From assembly GCF_003284585.1 (NCBI RefSeq), contig NZ_QKRX01000007.1, positions 1-64,000 on the forward strand: a DNA stretch of 64,000 nucleotides. Direction: 5' to 3'. This document shows, in pieces, positions 1 through 9,211 of the stretch. Numbering within the stretch: position 1 is the first letter of the stretch; the number at the start of each line of letters is the position of its first letter. The DNA comes from Nitrincola tibetensis (GTDB lineage Bacteria; Pseudomonadota; Gammaproteobacteria; Pseudomonadales; Balneatricaceae). The position numbers and the translations under genes were made by a program. The notes below the pieces were generated by a model that saw only the letters and a program-made list of their open reading frames with translations, had not been told where the DNA came from and made no database searches.

Positions 1-71
1 AGAAGTGAAACGCGTCATCGCCGATGGTAGTGTGGGGTTTCCCCATGTGAGAGTAGGTCATCGCCAGGCAT
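1..71 (+). rRNA. rrf: 5S ribosomal RNA, 3' part (truncated by window start)
   Basis: The first ~70 bases match the conserved 3' half of bacterial 5S rRNA: the AGAAGTGAAACGC segment, the GCCGATGGTAGTGTGGGG helix and the closing GCCAGGCAT end. The 5' part lies outside the window. It implies that an rRNA operon precedes this segment, transcribed rightward. Confidence 0.95.
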
Positions 72-81
72 TTATTTAGAG

Positions 82-120
82 AAGCCCCTGATTCCATGAG
101 TCAGGGGCTTTTTGCTTTTT
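82..120 (+). terminator. Intrinsic terminator of the rRNA operon
   Basis: A 10-bp perfect stem (AAGCCCCTGA at 82-91 with TCAGGGGCTT at 101-110) has a 9-nt loop and is followed by a T-rich run. It lies 11 bases after the 5S rRNA end, so it should terminate the rRNA transcript. Confidence 0.93.
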
Positions 121-204
121 TCCGGGCTTAAGATTGTAAAATTTATGAATTTTATCTCCTTTTCCAAGTTGCCAATTATATATCTATTTACTTTTCTCCA
201 ATAA

Positions 205-231
205 TTGTTAAAACTGCACTACATTTATAAT
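205..231 (+). promoter_or_regulatory. Possible promoter for sdhE-ygfX
   Basis: A perfect TATAAT lies at 226-231 with TTGTTA at 205-210, spaced 15 bases. The implied transcript start (~238) would leave almost no leader before the ATG at 243 and would exclude the AGGTG at 232-236, so this may not be the working promoter. Confidence 0.3.
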
Positions 232-242
232 AGGTGTATTCA

Positions 243-497
243 ATGTATACTGAAGAAGATATTAGACGATTAACATGGCAGTGCCGAAGAGGCATGTTAG
301 AGCTTGATGTTTTGTTAGGTCCTTTTGTCGAAACTACTTTTCGCAGTCTCAATGAGGCTGATCAGAATAGCTTTGTGCGTTTATTGGATTGTGAAGATCA
401 GGATTTGTTTACTTGGCTTATGCAGCGAGACGAGTCAGAGGATGCTGACATACAACGTATTGTAAGGATGATTCTTGAGCGGGTTCAACCATCTTGA
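243..497 (+). CDS. sdhE: SdhE/YgfY family FAD assembly factor
   Basis: SdhE (YgfY, formerly CptB) is a small soluble protein that promotes covalent attachment of FAD to the flavoprotein subunit of succinate dehydrogenase. The 84-residue product has the family signature near the N-terminus (WQCRRGMLELD, containing the conserved RGxxE) and the usual length. A GTG at 234 is in frame, but ATG 243 is preferred because AGGTG at 232-236 stands 6 bases before it and the homologous proteins begin just before the R-R-L-x-W-x-C block. The next gene, ygfX, overlaps its end by 23 bases, the pairing seen in many gammaproteobacteria. Confidence 0.9.
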   Translation: MYTEEDIRRLTWQCRRGMLELDVLLGPFVETTFRSLNEADQNSFVRLLDCEDQDLFTWLMQRDESEDADIQRIVRMILERVQPS

Positions 498-897
498 AGT
501 AACGATCGGTAAATCAAAAATAGTTATAACTATTTTGATTTTGATTCTAATGGTGGCGTTGTTGTCTATTTCTTTAACGTCACTATTTTCAGGTATGATC
601 TGTATTTTCTTGGTTTTGTTGTTTTGCTGCTATGGATTTATAGCTTATAGATCCTATCTAAACAGCTACCTAGGCGCTAGGTTGACATGGTTTCCAGATG
701 CTGATGTCATTTATCTCACTGATTTGCAAGGTGGGATACATCGCTTTACGATGATTAAGCGAATGTCAGTACACTATATCTGGATATACGTAGTGCTTGT
801 GAATGAAGAGGAGCAAGTCAATTTATTGTTGCCAATAGATTGCATGTCCTCATCCGAATTTCGTCGACTAAGTGTTATTTGTCGTTACACTAAATAG
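475..897 (+). CDS. ygfX: YgfX/CptA-like membrane protein
   Basis: This 140-residue protein has two adjacent hydrophobic helices (about residues 17-58) and a short C-terminal domain ending in the family-like pattern [18 protein letters not shown]. YgfX (CptA) proteins are inner-membrane partners encoded beside sdhE; proposed roles include effects on cytoskeletal proteins, which the sequence cannot test. The start is TTG 475, supported by AAGGA at 464-468 six bases upstream and by translational coupling to sdhE, whose stop is at 497. Its stop overlaps the convergent nadB by 8 bases. Sequence identity in this family is low, so the name rests on topology, C-terminal motif and position. Confidence 0.75.
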   Translation: MSGFNHLEVTIGKSKIVITILILILMVALLSISLTSLFSGMICIFLVLLFCCYGFIAYRSYLNSYLGARLTWFPDADVIYLTDLQGGIHRFTMIKRMSVHYIWIYVVLVNEEEQVNLLLPIDCMSSSEFRRLSVICRYTK

Positions 898-2509
898 ACC
901 TTAATGCATTAGGCCAAGGATAGTTCTTTGGTGCTAATATCGTATCAGCTATATCTTTTGTGGCTTCAGGATAGTCCTTTGTGTAGTGCAACCCACGGCT
1001 TTCTTTGCGTTGCATTGCGCTCAAAATGATAAGCTCTGCAACAGTTGCCAGATTTCTAAGCTCAATTAAGTCGCGGCTGATTTTATAGTTCGAATAGTAT
1101 TCTGATATTTCCTTTTGAAGCATTTCAATTCTGTGATGTGCACGTGCAAGACGCTTGGTTGTTCTCACTATGCCGACGTAATCCCACATAAATCGACGCA
1201 TCTCATCCCAATTGTGTGAAATAATCACGTCCTCATCAGAGTCTGTTACTTGTGACTCATCCCATTCAGGAATATCGACGTTGGTTTCATCTGAATAGGT
1301 TTCAAGTTGCTTTCGTATGTGCTGTGCGGCGGAGCGGGCGTAGACAACGCACTCTAATAATGAGTTTGACGCGAGTCGGTTTGCGCCATGTAAGCCAGTA
1401 AAGGCGGTCTCACCAATTGCATAGAGCCCAGGTATGTCGGAACAGCCATTTATGTCTGTTACTACGCCGCCGCAGGTATAGTGAGCTGCAGGTACCACAG
1501 GGATAGGATCTGTTGTAATATCTATCCCATACTCTATACAGCGCTCATAGATAGTAGGGAAGTGTTGTTTAATAAAATCTGCAGGTTTGTGCGAAATATC
1601 TAAGTACACACAGTCACAACCAAGGCGTTTCATTTCATGATCGATTGCCCGAGCGACAATGTCACGTGGTGCCAATTCCATACGAGAGTCGAAGTTTTGC
1701 ATGAAGCGTTCGCCGTTGGGCAGCAAAAGATGCCCACCCTCACCGCGTACCGCCTCAGTGATTAGGAAAGATTTTGCATTTGGATGATATAAACATGTAG
1801 GGTGGAACTGATTGAACTCCATATTAGCAATCCTACACCCCGCTCGCCATGCCATGGCAATACCGTCTCCGGTTGTTCCATCGTGATTGCTTGTGTACAG
1901 ATATGCCTTAGAGGCGCCACCAGTAGCAAGAATAACTTTTTTTGCCTTAAACGCGATGATTTCGCCAGTCGTATGATTCAGTACGTATGCACCGATGCAT
2001 TGGTTGTTAGGTAATCCAAGCTTTCGTCGTGTAATCAGATCAATCGCGATATGATGTTCAAAAACTTCAATGGATTCTTTTTCTAGAGCTCTCTCAATAA
2101 GGGTCTCAGCAACAGCTCGGCCCGTTGCATCTGACGCATGAATAATGCGGCGATGAGAATGCCCACCTTCCTTTGTTAGGTGATATCCTTGGCCTTCTTT
2201 TGTGAAGGGAACCCCTTGGTCAATAAGCCACTGAATTGCCTCTGGGCCATTATTAATTGTATGCTCAACCGCAGATGGAATACTCAAGTGAGCACCTGCT
2301 ACCAAAGTGTCAGCAACGTGGTTGGCTAGTTTATCCCCCTCATCTAAGACTGCTGCAATTCCACCCTGCGCTAACCATGTGGAACCTGTTTGAACAGAGC
2401 TTTTGCTTAGTACTGCGACATGTGCGTGACCTTCTAAGTTGAGTGCAAGGGTTAATCCTGCAGCTCCACTGCCAATTACCAGTACATCATATTCTTTCGT
2501 TTTGGTCAT
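890..2509 (-). CDS. nadB: L-aspartate oxidase
   Basis: This cytoplasmic FAD enzyme oxidises L-aspartate to iminoaspartate, the first step of de novo NAD synthesis, working with quinolinate synthase NadA. The 539-residue length is typical. The N-terminus carries the dinucleotide-binding motif GSGAAG (residues 13-18); the flavoprotein motifs [14 protein letters not shown] and [14 protein letters not shown] follow, and the C-terminal helical domain is complete. It is transcribed away from rpoE, the same relationship as in Pseudomonas. Succinate dehydrogenase and fumarate reductase flavoproteins are relatives, but the length and context favour NadB. Confidence 0.96.
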   Translation of the reverse strand: MTKTKEYDVLVIGSGAAGLTLALNLEGHAHVAVLSKSSVQTGSTWLAQGGIAAVLDEGDKLANHVADTLVAGAHLSIPSAVEHTINNGPEAIQWLIDQGVPFTKEGQGYHLTKEGGHSHRRIIHASDATGRAVAETLIERALEKESIEVFEHHIAIDLITRRKLGLPNNQCIGAYVLNHTTGEIIAFKAKKVILATGGASKAYLYTSNHDGTTGDGIAMAWRAGCRIANMEFNQFHPTCLYHPNAKSFLITEAVRGEGGHLLLPNGERFMQNFDSRMELAPRDIVARAIDHEMKRLGCDCVYLDISHKPADFIKQHFPTIYERCIEYGIDITTDPIPVVPAAHYTCGGVVTDINGCSDIPGLYAIGETAFTGLHGANRLASNSLLECVVYARSAAQHIRKQLETYSDETNVDIPEWDESQVTDSDEDVIISHNWDEMRRFMWDYVGIVRTTKRLARAHHRIEMLQKEISEYYSNYKISRDLIELRNLATVAELIILSAMQRKESRGLHYTKDYPEATKDIADTILAPKNYPWPNALRSI

Positions 2510-2599
2510 CGTTATGTCTCTTTGGACTGCTAATCATTCAGCATAATACGGATTTTGACTTTAGTATGGTATTTTATGACATTAAATAATATTTAGATC

Positions 2600-2627
2600 G
2601 GAACTTCACCCAAAATAAAAGATCATA
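2600..2627 (+). promoter_or_regulatory. Sigma-E-type promoter for rpoE (autoregulation)
   Basis: GGAACTT at 2600-2606 followed by a 16-base spacer and TCATA at 2623-2627 matches the extracytoplasmic-function sigma-E/AlgU promoter pattern (GAACTT-N16-TCTGA class). It lies about 120 bases upstream of the rpoE start, so the sigma factor probably activates its own operon, as known for rpoE and algU. It was read by eye; no weight matrix was run. Confidence 0.65.
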
Positions 2628-2744
2628 CCTACAGAATCGTTTTTTGACTGCTCGGGGTTGAAAAGCAGGTAATAGTAATTACATACTCACTCTGAAGCCC
2701 TCCAACTAGAGGGGGTAATTAACCAGCTTACATAAGGAATCCGA

Positions 2745-3335
2745 GTGTCAGAAGATAATCAGATACAAGCTGATCAACTCTTAGTTGAGCGTGTACAGGC
2801 TGGCGATAAGCGAGCCTTCGATCTGTTGGTTAAAAAGTATCAGCACAAGATCATTGGGCTTATTTCTCGTTACATATACGATCAACACGAAGCGTTGGAT
2901 GTGGCACAAGAGTCTTTCATAAAAGCGTATCGTGCACTGCCAAAGTTTAGAGGTGATAGCGCATTTTACACTTGGCTTTACCGTATTGCGATTAACACGG
3001 CCAAGAATCATTTGGTATCACGAGGTCGTAGGCCACCAGATACAGATATAGATGTAATGGACGCACAGTATTTTGATGGGGATACAGAGTTACGTGATAT
3101 CGAATCACCAGAAAATAGTCTTTATCGCGATGAGTTGCAAGGTGTTATCAATCGAGTACTTGACAAATTACCAGAGGACTTGCGTGCTGCTTTAACGCTT
3201 CGTGAGCTTGAAGGAATGAGTTACGAAGAAATTGCTCAAATCATGGATTGTCCTGTTGGTACGGTTAGATCGAGGATTTTTCGTGCAAGAGAGGCGATCG
3301 ATAACGAAATAGCCCCTTTGTTAAAAGATGATTGA
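2745..3335 (+). CDS. rpoE: RNA polymerase sigma-E factor (RpoE/AlgU)
   Basis: This is an extracytoplasmic-function sigma factor that directs RNA polymerase to envelope-stress genes. The 196 residues contain sigma region 2 (about 23-92, with DVAQESFIKAYRALPKF and the TWLYRIAINTAKN end) and region 4 (about 135-185, with LPEDLRAALTLRELEGMSYEEIA and GTVRSRIFRARE). The GTG start at 2745 has AAGGA at 2733-2737. The gene heads an operon with its anti-sigma factor, rseC and a DegP-type protease, the order known from algU-mucABCD except that mucB is not separate. A sigma-E-type promoter lies upstream. Confidence 0.97.
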   Translation: MSEDNQIQADQLLVERVQAGDKRAFDLLVKKYQHKIIGLISRYIYDQHEALDVAQESFIKAYRALPKFRGDSAFYTWLYRIAINTAKNHLVSRGRRPPDTDIDVMDAQYFDGDTELRDIESPENSLYRDELQGVINRVLDKLPEDLRAALTLRELEGMSYEEIAQIMDCPVGTVRSRIFRAREAIDNEIAPLLKDD

Positions 3336-3372
3336 TGTTGGGCTTTATTATATTTTAGGTTGAGGTACGCAG

Positions 3373-4191
3373 ATGAACGAGCAGGCAGAGTCCCTATCCG
3401 CTCTAGTTGATGGCGAAGTCAGTGAACTAGAGTTGAGACGAATTCTTAAAGAGATCGATCGAAATCCTGTCGAGGCCGATAAGTGGCGTCGTTATCATTT
3501 GGCATCAGCTATTATAAAGAATGAATCACCCTCTCTGTACACAACAGATCTGAGTTTGGCTGTAATGTCTGCTATAGATAGGTCTGACTTTAAAGAACAC
3601 AGTGACGGTTCGGGGGATCTTATCAATGGACGACAAAATCAATTTTGGAAGTCTTTAGCTAGTATGGCGGTGGCTGCATCGGTCACAGCGGTTATTATCC
3701 TCGGAGCTGGATGGCAATCACCATCTGATGATGCGGTGGTTACTATGCCAACATTGGCGGCTAATCAAAATGCTGTCCCATCTTATGCTCAACAAGCGAG
3801 GTTTGGTGGGATACCATCAACCCAGTTTGATCAATCATCTGAAATTATACGCTCACAAGCAACCATGCAGCGTTACGTTGATCAACACCGTTTTTATATT
3901 TCAGATCAGCGATATCCACAATGGTCAATTGGTTGGTTGCCTGATGGATTTCGAAATATACGTCACGAATCTGTTCAGCATGGCGAGGTCATGGTTTTTT
4001 CAAATGGCAGGCAAGCCTTCTCAGTAACAATTGAAGACAGAGGTCAACAGTCCTTACAGGAAGGTGTGTCTAATGTTGGTGACTATATTGCTGTAGGTAA
4101 AATCCAAGGGGATAAATTTGTGACAGTAGTCGGAAATATGCCAATTATGATTGCTGAGAGAATCGCCTCTTCCGTTGATGTTAGTAGGTAG
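3373..4191 (+). CDS. rseA: Anti-sigma-E factor, RseA/MucA-like with RseB C-terminal-like periplasmic domain
   Basis: The product is 272 residues, longer than RseA (216) or MucA (194). Residues 1-75 resemble the cytoplasmic RseA N-terminal domain that holds sigma-E inactive (LSALVDGEVSELELRRIL, then DKWRRYHLASAII). One membrane helix follows at about 94-113. The periplasmic part contains an RseA-like QRYVDQHRFY (166-175), and from about 184 to 268 it resembles the C-terminal domain of RseB/MucB: WLPDGF, VMVFSNGRQAFSV, then FVTVVGNMPIMIAERIASS. The N-terminal lipid-binding domain of RseB is absent and no separate rseB lies between this gene and rseC. I infer a fusion or domain capture; the anti-sigma role is secure. 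Confidence 0.85.
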   Translation: MNEQAESLSALVDGEVSELELRRILKEIDRNPVEADKWRRYHLASAIIKNESPSLYTTDLSLAVMSAIDRSDFKEHSDGSGDLINGRQNQFWKSLASMAVAASVTAVIILGAGWQSPSDDAVVTMPTLAANQNAVPSYAQQARFGGIPSTQFDQSSEIIRSQATMQRYVDQHRFYISDQRYPQWSIGWLPDGFRNIRHESVQHGEVMVFSNGRQAFSVTIEDRGQQSLQEGVSNVGDYIAVGKIQGDKFVTVVGNMPIMIAERIASSVDVSR

Positions 4192-4196
4192 CACCA

Positions 4197-4634
4197 GTGG
4201 TCGAAGAAACAGCAAAGGTTATCCGAGTTTTAAATAAGGCTCTTGTTGTTGAAACCAAAAGACTTAGTGCCTGTCAAACCTGTTCGTCGAGTGACGGGTG
4301 TGGGCAAAAAAAACTGACGTCCTTATGGGGTAATCGGGTGTCCGAGCTTCTAATTGAAAATCCAAATGGGTTAGAAGCACAGCCGGGTCAGCATGTTGTT
4401 ATAGGGCTCAATGAACAGGCAATTTTGAAGGCCTCTTTATTGTTGTACTTATTGCCCTTGTTTTCGATGATTGCAACAGCAATTATGTCTTATGCCTTAG
4501 AACTATCTGAAGGTTGGATGATTATTATTTCGTTTACAGGGCTTATGATCGGCTTCGCTTTTGCACGTTGGATTTCATCTGTATTTTTCGCATTGGCTGA
4601 CTATCAGCCAGTATTGTTAAGACTTGCATTATAA
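4197..4634 (+). CDS. rseC: RseC/MucC family membrane protein
   Basis: RseC proteins are small inner-membrane proteins encoded with sigma-E; in E. coli RseC also takes part in reducing the SoxR iron-sulfur cluster. The 145-residue product has the family's N-terminal cysteine cluster (C26, C29, C35 in CQTCSSSDGCG) and two membrane helices at about 77-99 and 105-127. It starts at GTG 4197, five bases after the anti-sigma gene, so it should be cotranscribed. Its direct contribution to stress signalling is not visible from the sequence. Confidence 0.9.
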   Translation: MVEETAKVIRVLNKALVVETKRLSACQTCSSSDGCGQKKLTSLWGNRVSELLIENPNGLEAQPGQHVVIGLNEQAILKASLLLYLLPLFSMIATAIMSYALELSEGWMIIISFTGLMIGFAFARWISSVFFALADYQPVLLRLAL

Positions 4635-4655
4635 ACTTTGAAAAAGGTCTCAATG

Positions 4656-6053
4656 ATGAAAAAAGTATCGCTAAGTATTGGACTTCTGCTCTTTTCACTT
4701 GCGTTTGCACTCTCCGTTAAAGCGCAGACTTTTCCTGATTTTAAAACATTAGTAAAAGAGGCTTCTCCGGCTGTTGTAAATATTAGCACGGTGCAAAAGG
4801 CAGCCCCTGTTTCTCAAGACCCATTCAGTCAGTTTCGAGGGCCAGGAAGTGAAGATATACCTGAAATCTTCAGGCATTTTTTTAGAGGCTTTCCTGATAC
4901 TCAACCGCGCAGAGGCAATCCTACGCCTAGATCCTTAGGCTCTGGCTTTATTATTTCTGACGACGGCTACATTTTAACAAATCATCATGTGATCAAAGAT
5001 GCCGAGCAAGTCATTGTCCGATTAAGTGATCGTCGTGAACTTGAGGCTGAAGTAGTAGGGTCTGACCCCAGATCAGATGTTGCACTTTTAAAAGTTGCTG
5101 GTGAAAATCTCCCTTTCGTGAAAATCGGTGCGTCGAATGAATTGGAGCCAGGAGAGTGGGTATTGGCCATAGGATCTCCATTTGGCTTCGACCATAGTGT
5201 TACGGCTGGAATAGTGAGTGCAATAGAACGCTCTCTTGCTAATGACACCTATGTCCCTTTTATTCAAACTGATGTCGCCATTAACCCCGGAAATTCAGGT
5301 GGCCCTTTGTTTAATTTAGCAGGAGAGGTTGTCGGTATCAATTCACAAATCTACACTCGCTCGGGCGGCTTTATGGGACTTTCATTTGCAATTCCTATTG
5401 ATGTTGCGATGGAAGTATCAGAGCAAATAAAGGGGCAAGGATTTGTCACGCGTGGGTGGTTAGGCGTTGTTATCCAAGAAGTGAGTCGTGATTTGGCAGA
5501 GTCTTTTGGTTTGCCTAAGCCATCGGGTGCGTTGGTTGTGAAAGTGATGGCTGACAGCCCCGCTCAGGCAGCTGGTTTGCAAGAGGGGGATGTCATAGTT
5601 CGATTTGAAGGGCAAGAAATTAATCTGTCCTCTGATTTGCCTCATCACGTTGGTCGGGTTCGTCCCGGGCAGTCAGCTTCAATTGATTTAATCAGAGGTG
5701 GGGAAGCCTTGACGCTGAATGCAACCATTGGTGTGTTGCCTGATGAAGATAATCTTGCTCAGATACCCGATGTTCAGCAAGGCGAGAGTCTCGGTTTAGT
5801 TGTACAACCTTTGGATGCTGATTTGCGGGCTCGATGGAATGTAACTTCAGGTGTTGTGATAAGCCAAGTTAATGACGGGCCTGGTGCTTTGGCAGGCTTA
5901 ATGGTTGGCGATATCATTACAATGTTAAACGGCCAACGCATTGAAACCATCGAGCAGTTTAACCAAGTTGTTGTAGGTTTGCCGAAAGGACGCTCAGTGC
6001 CTTTACGAATTGTTCGGCGTGGAAATCCTATGTTTATACCTCTCAAACTTTAA
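4656..6053 (+). CDS. degP: Periplasmic DegP/MucD-type serine endoprotease
   Basis: This HtrA-family protease degrades or refolds misfolded envelope proteins and is normally a sigma-E target. From ATG 4656 the protein has 465 residues: a signal peptide ending near VKA-Q (23/24), a trypsin-like domain with catalytic H111 (TNHHV), D141 (DPRSDVALL) and S214 (GNSGGP), and two PDZ domains at about 245-335 and 370-460. TTG 4638 and ATG 4653 are in-frame alternatives; ATG 4656 was chosen because AAAGG at 4643-4647 sits 8 bases before it and gives a compact MKK signal peptide. It closes the rpoE operon. Confidence 0.94.
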   Translation: MKKVSLSIGLLLFSLAFALSVKAQTFPDFKTLVKEASPAVVNISTVQKAAPVSQDPFSQFRGPGSEDIPEIFRHFFRGFPDTQPRRGNPTPRSLGSGFIISDDGYILTNHHVIKDAEQVIVRLSDRRELEAEVVGSDPRSDVALLKVAGENLPFVKIGASNELEPGEWVLAIGSPFGFDHSVTAGIVSAIERSLANDTYVPFIQTDVAINPGNSGGPLFNLAGEVVGINSQIYTRSGGFMGLSFAIPIDVAMEVSEQIKGQGFVTRGWLGVVIQEVSRDLAESFGLPKPSGALVVKVMADSPAQAAGLQEGDVIVRFEGQEINLSSDLPHHVGRVRPGQSASIDLIRGGEALTLNATIGVLPDEDNLAQIPDVQQGESLGLVVQPLDADLRARWNVTSGVVISQVNDGPGALAGLMVGDIITMLNGQRIETIEQFNQVVVGLPKGRSVPLRIVRRGNPMFIPLKL

Positions 6054-6071
6054 CATTCCTATCTTGATAAG

Positions 6072-6100
6072 AAGGCTTGGTAATTCTACCAAGCCTTTCC
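6072..6100 (+). terminator. Hairpin terminator after degP
   Basis: An 11-bp perfect stem (AAGGCTTGGTA at 6072-6082 with TACCAAGCCTT at 6087-6097) closes a 4-base loop 18 bases after the degP stop. The T run is short (CCTTTCC), so termination may be partial. Confidence 0.7.
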
Positions 6101-6199
6101 ACTTTCAATCAGATAGCTCAAAAGCCCCGAATGCGGTAGACTACTGCGCTTATTGTTGGGTGAAAAAACCCAGTACCAAACTGACTCGAGACGTGCATT

Positions 6200-7999
6200 G
6201 TGAGTAACCTGGACCATATCCGTAATTTTTCAATAATTGCCCACATCGACCATGGCAAGTCGACCCTCGCTGACCGCTTCATTCAGGTCTGTGGTGGTTT
6301 GTCTGCTCGTGAGATGGAAGCTCAAGTTCTTGACTCTATGGATATAGAGCGTGAGCGTGGCATTACTATTAAAGCTCAAAGCGTTACTCTTAATTACACA
6401 GCAAAAGATGGGAAAACCTATCAGTTAAACTTCATTGACACGCCTGGGCATGTTGACTTTTCATATGAGGTTTCGCGTTCTTTGGCTGCCTGCGAAGGTG
6501 CATTGTTAGTTGTGGATGCCGCTCAAGGGGTTGAGGCTCAATCCGTTGCCAATTGTTACACGGCGATTGAACAAGGTTTAGAAGTTGTTCCGATTTTAAA
6601 CAAAATGGATTTGCCTCAGGCGGAGCCGGATCGTGTTAAGGTCGAAATTGAAGAGGTTATCGGTATTGATGCAACTCACGCAATCGCGTGCTCAGCAAAG
6701 AGCGGCATGGGAGTTGAGGACGTTCTGGAAGAGCTTATTCGTGTGATTCCACCACCTGTCGGTGATCTAGACAAGCCCCTCCAAGCGTTGATCATTGATT
6801 CTTGGTTTGATAACTACTTAGGGGTTGTATCTTTAGTTCGTGTTAAAAATGGACGCTTACGTAAAAAAGATAAGATCTTAGTTAAGTCCACTGGCCAAAC
6901 TTACATCGTCGATACTGTCGGTGTTTTCACGCCTAAACGTTTCGTTACGGATGAGTTGAAAGCAGGTGAGGTAGGTTTCATTGTTGCAGGAATTAAAGAC
7001 ATTCATGGAGCTCCCGTCGGTGATACGTTAACCCTTTCAAAAACACCAGACGTGGACATTTTACCAGGTTTCAAAAGAGTGCAGCCGCAGGTGTATGCCG
7101 GACTCTTTCCAACCAGTTCGGATGATTACGAAGATTTCCGTGAAGCGCTCGATAAGCTGACCTTAAATGACGCGTCCCTGTTCTTTGAACCTGAAACCTC
7201 AGACGCATTAGGTTTTGGTTTTCGCTGTGGTTTCCTAGGCATGCTTCATATGGAAATCATACAAGAGCGCCTTGAGCGTGAGTATGATCTTGACCTTGTA
7301 ACCACAGCTCCAACCGTTATTTACGAGTTGGAGTTGAATAATGGTGAGGTCATTCAAATCGACAGCCCCTCAAAACTGCCTGATCTAGGTTCAGTTAAAG
7401 AAATGAGGGAGCCCATCGTACTCGCAAATATTCTTGTACCCCAGGACTACCTTGGTCAAGTCATTGGCCTTTGCGTCGACAAACGCGGTATTCAAAAGAA
7501 TATGCAGTTTGTGGGTAATCAAGTGCAGTTAAGTTATGAGTTACCGATGGCTGAGGTTGTTCTCGATTTTTTCGATCGTTTAAAGTCGGTTAGTCGTGGC
7601 TACGCGTCTCTTGAGTACAACTTTATCCGTTTTGAAGCAGCTAGGCTGGTTCGATTGGATGTGTTAATTAACGGCGATAAAGTCGATGCCCTAGCTGTTA
7701 TTTTGCATAAAGATAATGCACTTTATCGTGGGCGTATGTTGTGTGAAAAAATGAAAGATCTGATTCCTAGACAAATGTTTGATGTCGCTATTCAGGCGGC
7801 GATAGGTGGAAAAGTGATTTCGCGCACGACAGTCAAAGCGTTACGTAAAAACGTTTTGGCAAAGTGTTACGGTGGTGACGTCAGTCGGAAAAAGAAATTA
7901 CTTTCTAAGCAAAAAGAAGGTAAAAAACGAATGAAACAGGTTGGTCGAGTTGAGATACCTCAAGATGCCTTCCTAGCCGTATTAAAAGTAGATAGCTGA
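6200..7999 (+). CDS. lepA: Elongation factor 4 (LepA GTPase)
   Basis: LepA is a ribosome-associated translational GTPase linked to initiation or back-translocation. The 599 residues equal the E. coli length. The GTP-binding motifs are AHIDHGKS (14-21), DTPGH and NKMD; the LepA-specific C-terminal domain is present ([31 protein letters not shown] region, basic). The start is GTG 6200 with only a weak ribosome binding site. It is followed after seven bases by lepB, the classical lepA-lepB operon. Confidence 0.97.
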   Translation: MSNLDHIRNFSIIAHIDHGKSTLADRFIQVCGGLSAREMEAQVLDSMDIERERGITIKAQSVTLNYTAKDGKTYQLNFIDTPGHVDFSYEVSRSLAACEGALLVVDAAQGVEAQSVANCYTAIEQGLEVVPILNKMDLPQAEPDRVKVEIEEVIGIDATHAIACSAKSGMGVEDVLEELIRVIPPPVGDLDKPLQALIIDSWFDNYLGVVSLVRVKNGRLRKKDKILVKSTGQTYIVDTVGVFTPKRFVTDELKAGEVGFIVAGIKDIHGAPVGDTLTLSKTPDVDILPGFKRVQPQVYAGLFPTSSDDYEDFREALDKLTLNDASLFFEPETSDALGFGFRCGFLGMLHMEIIQERLEREYDLDLVTTAPTVIYELELNNGEVIQIDSPSKLPDLGSVKEMREPIVLANILVPQDYLGQVIGLCVDKRGIQKNMQFVGNQVQLSYELPMAEVVLDFFDRLKSVSRGYASLEYNFIRFEAARLVRLDVLINGDKVDALAVILHKDNALYRGRMLCEKMKDLIPRQMFDVAIQAAIGGKVISRTTVKALRKNVLAKCYGGDVSRKKKLLSKQKEGKKRMKQVGRVEIPQDAFLAVLKVDS

Positions 8000-8006
8000 G
8001 GCCTTC

Positions 8007-8819
8007 ATGGATTTTGACTTCTCCCTCATTTTAGTAATTCTGACACTTCTAACAGGCGTAATTTGGCTGATCGACTTATTGTTCTTTGCGCCTAAGCGCA
8101 AAGAGTCCTTACGTTTAGCTAAAGCTGAGCATGAGGGAGAGCTACCTGAAGCAATTGCAACGAAGTTAAAACAACCGCCGGGCTGGGCTGATTTTTCAGT
8201 GTCAATTTTTCCGGTGTTAGCAATCGTCTTGGTGCTTAGATCTTTTTTGTTCGAGCCCTTTCAAATACCATCCGGTTCAATGTTGCCTACTCTGCAGATA
8301 GGTGACTTTATTGTCGTTAACAAGTTTCATTATGGTTTGCGATTGCCTGTGACGAATACACGCTTTTTAAGTGTAAATGATCCTCAGCGAGGAGATGTTG
8401 CAGTTTTTCGCTATCCAGAACAGCCTAGTATCAATTATATTAAGCGAGTCATAGGTGTGCCAGGCGACTTGGTGACCTATCACAATAAGACCTTCTACAT
8501 TAATGGAGAAGTAGTGCCACAGGAGTTAGTAGCGAGAATGCCACCTGGAAATCCAGAAACACTCTTAATCAGGGAGTCGCTTGGTGGACATACATTTCAG
8601 ATACAACATGACTTGGGTAGGCACTTTGGTAGCGCCCAGTGGCAAGTACCTGAAGGACATTACTTCTTTGTAGGCGATAACCGTGATAACAGTAATGACA
8701 GTCGTTATTGGGGATTTGTCTCCGAGGATTTGTTAGTGGGTAAAGCCGTTGCAGTTTGGATGCATTGGGATAATTTTTTCAGTCTTCCAGACTTCAGCAT
8801 TGTCCGGAAAATCAAATAG
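8007..8819 (+). CDS. lepB: Signal peptidase I
   Basis: This inner-membrane peptidase removes signal peptides from exported proteins. The 270-residue protein has two N-terminal membrane helices (about 5-27 and 64-82) and a periplasmic catalytic domain with the Ser-Lys dyad S91 (PSGSM) and K146 (YIKRVIGVPGD), plus the GDNRDNSNDSR box near the C-terminus. ATG 8007 is preceded by GAGG. It follows lepA and precedes a DUF4845 gene and rnc, the order in Pseudomonas. Confidence 0.97.
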   Translation: MDFDFSLILVILTLLTGVIWLIDLLFFAPKRKESLRLAKAEHEGELPEAIATKLKQPPGWADFSVSIFPVLAIVLVLRSFLFEPFQIPSGSMLPTLQIGDFIVVNKFHYGLRLPVTNTRFLSVNDPQRGDVAVFRYPEQPSINYIKRVIGVPGDLVTYHNKTFYINGEVVPQELVARMPPGNPETLLIRESLGGHTFQIQHDLGRHFGSAQWQVPEGHYFFVGDNRDNSNDSRYWGFVSEDLLVGKAVAVWMHWDNFFSLPDFSIVRKIK

Positions 8820-8830
8820 GGATTTATTAG

Positions 8831-9211
8831 ATGAAACAACATCCTAGATCAGCGCAACGTGGTGCTACGTTTTTTGGGGTCCTTTCCGTTGTTATTGTGG
8901 CAGGGATATTCTTATCGATCGCATTTAAGCTATTTACCCCTTATTGGGAACACAAAACGCTGGTCAGTGTTGTTAAATCGGCCAGTGAAGACCCTGAAGA
9001 ATTACGTCGTCCCGTTAGTCAGATTCGTTCGAATCTAGAGCGTCGGTTTGTTATCAACCAAGTGACGTTGGCTTCGCCTGAAGCGCTGACCATCGTTGAT
9101 GAAAGTGGCATGATAAAATTCACCTTAGATTACGAAGTTAGAGTTCCTATGTTTGCAAATGTAGATGCGGTTGTGAAATTTGAAGAATACTTTGAAGGCA
9201 GAAAGCCTTGA
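8831..9211 (+). CDS. DUF4845 single-pass membrane protein
   Basis: This 126-residue protein has one hydrophobic segment at about 14-34 and a short extracytoplasmic domain. Proteins of the DUF4845 family are found between lepB and rnc in many gammaproteobacteria; their function is not established. The stop overlaps the rnc start by 4 bases (TTGA), so it is translated with rnc. The family call rests on position, size and the early R-G-x-T/S-x-x-G segment before the helix. Confidence 0.82.
   Translation: MKQHPRSAQRGATFFGVLSVVIVAGIFLSIAFKLFTPYWEHKTLVSVVKSASEDPEELRRPVSQIRSNLERRFVINQVTLASPEALTIVDESGMIKFTLDYEVRVPMFANVDAVVKFEEYFEGRKP

Noticed and set aside
1802-2442. Plus-strand reading frames within nadB, and similar antisense frames across purD, purH, accC, fbp and bioA.
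   Set aside because: They lie opposite well-conserved genes, lack ribosome binding sites and show no recognisable domains; they are byproducts of the coding strand.
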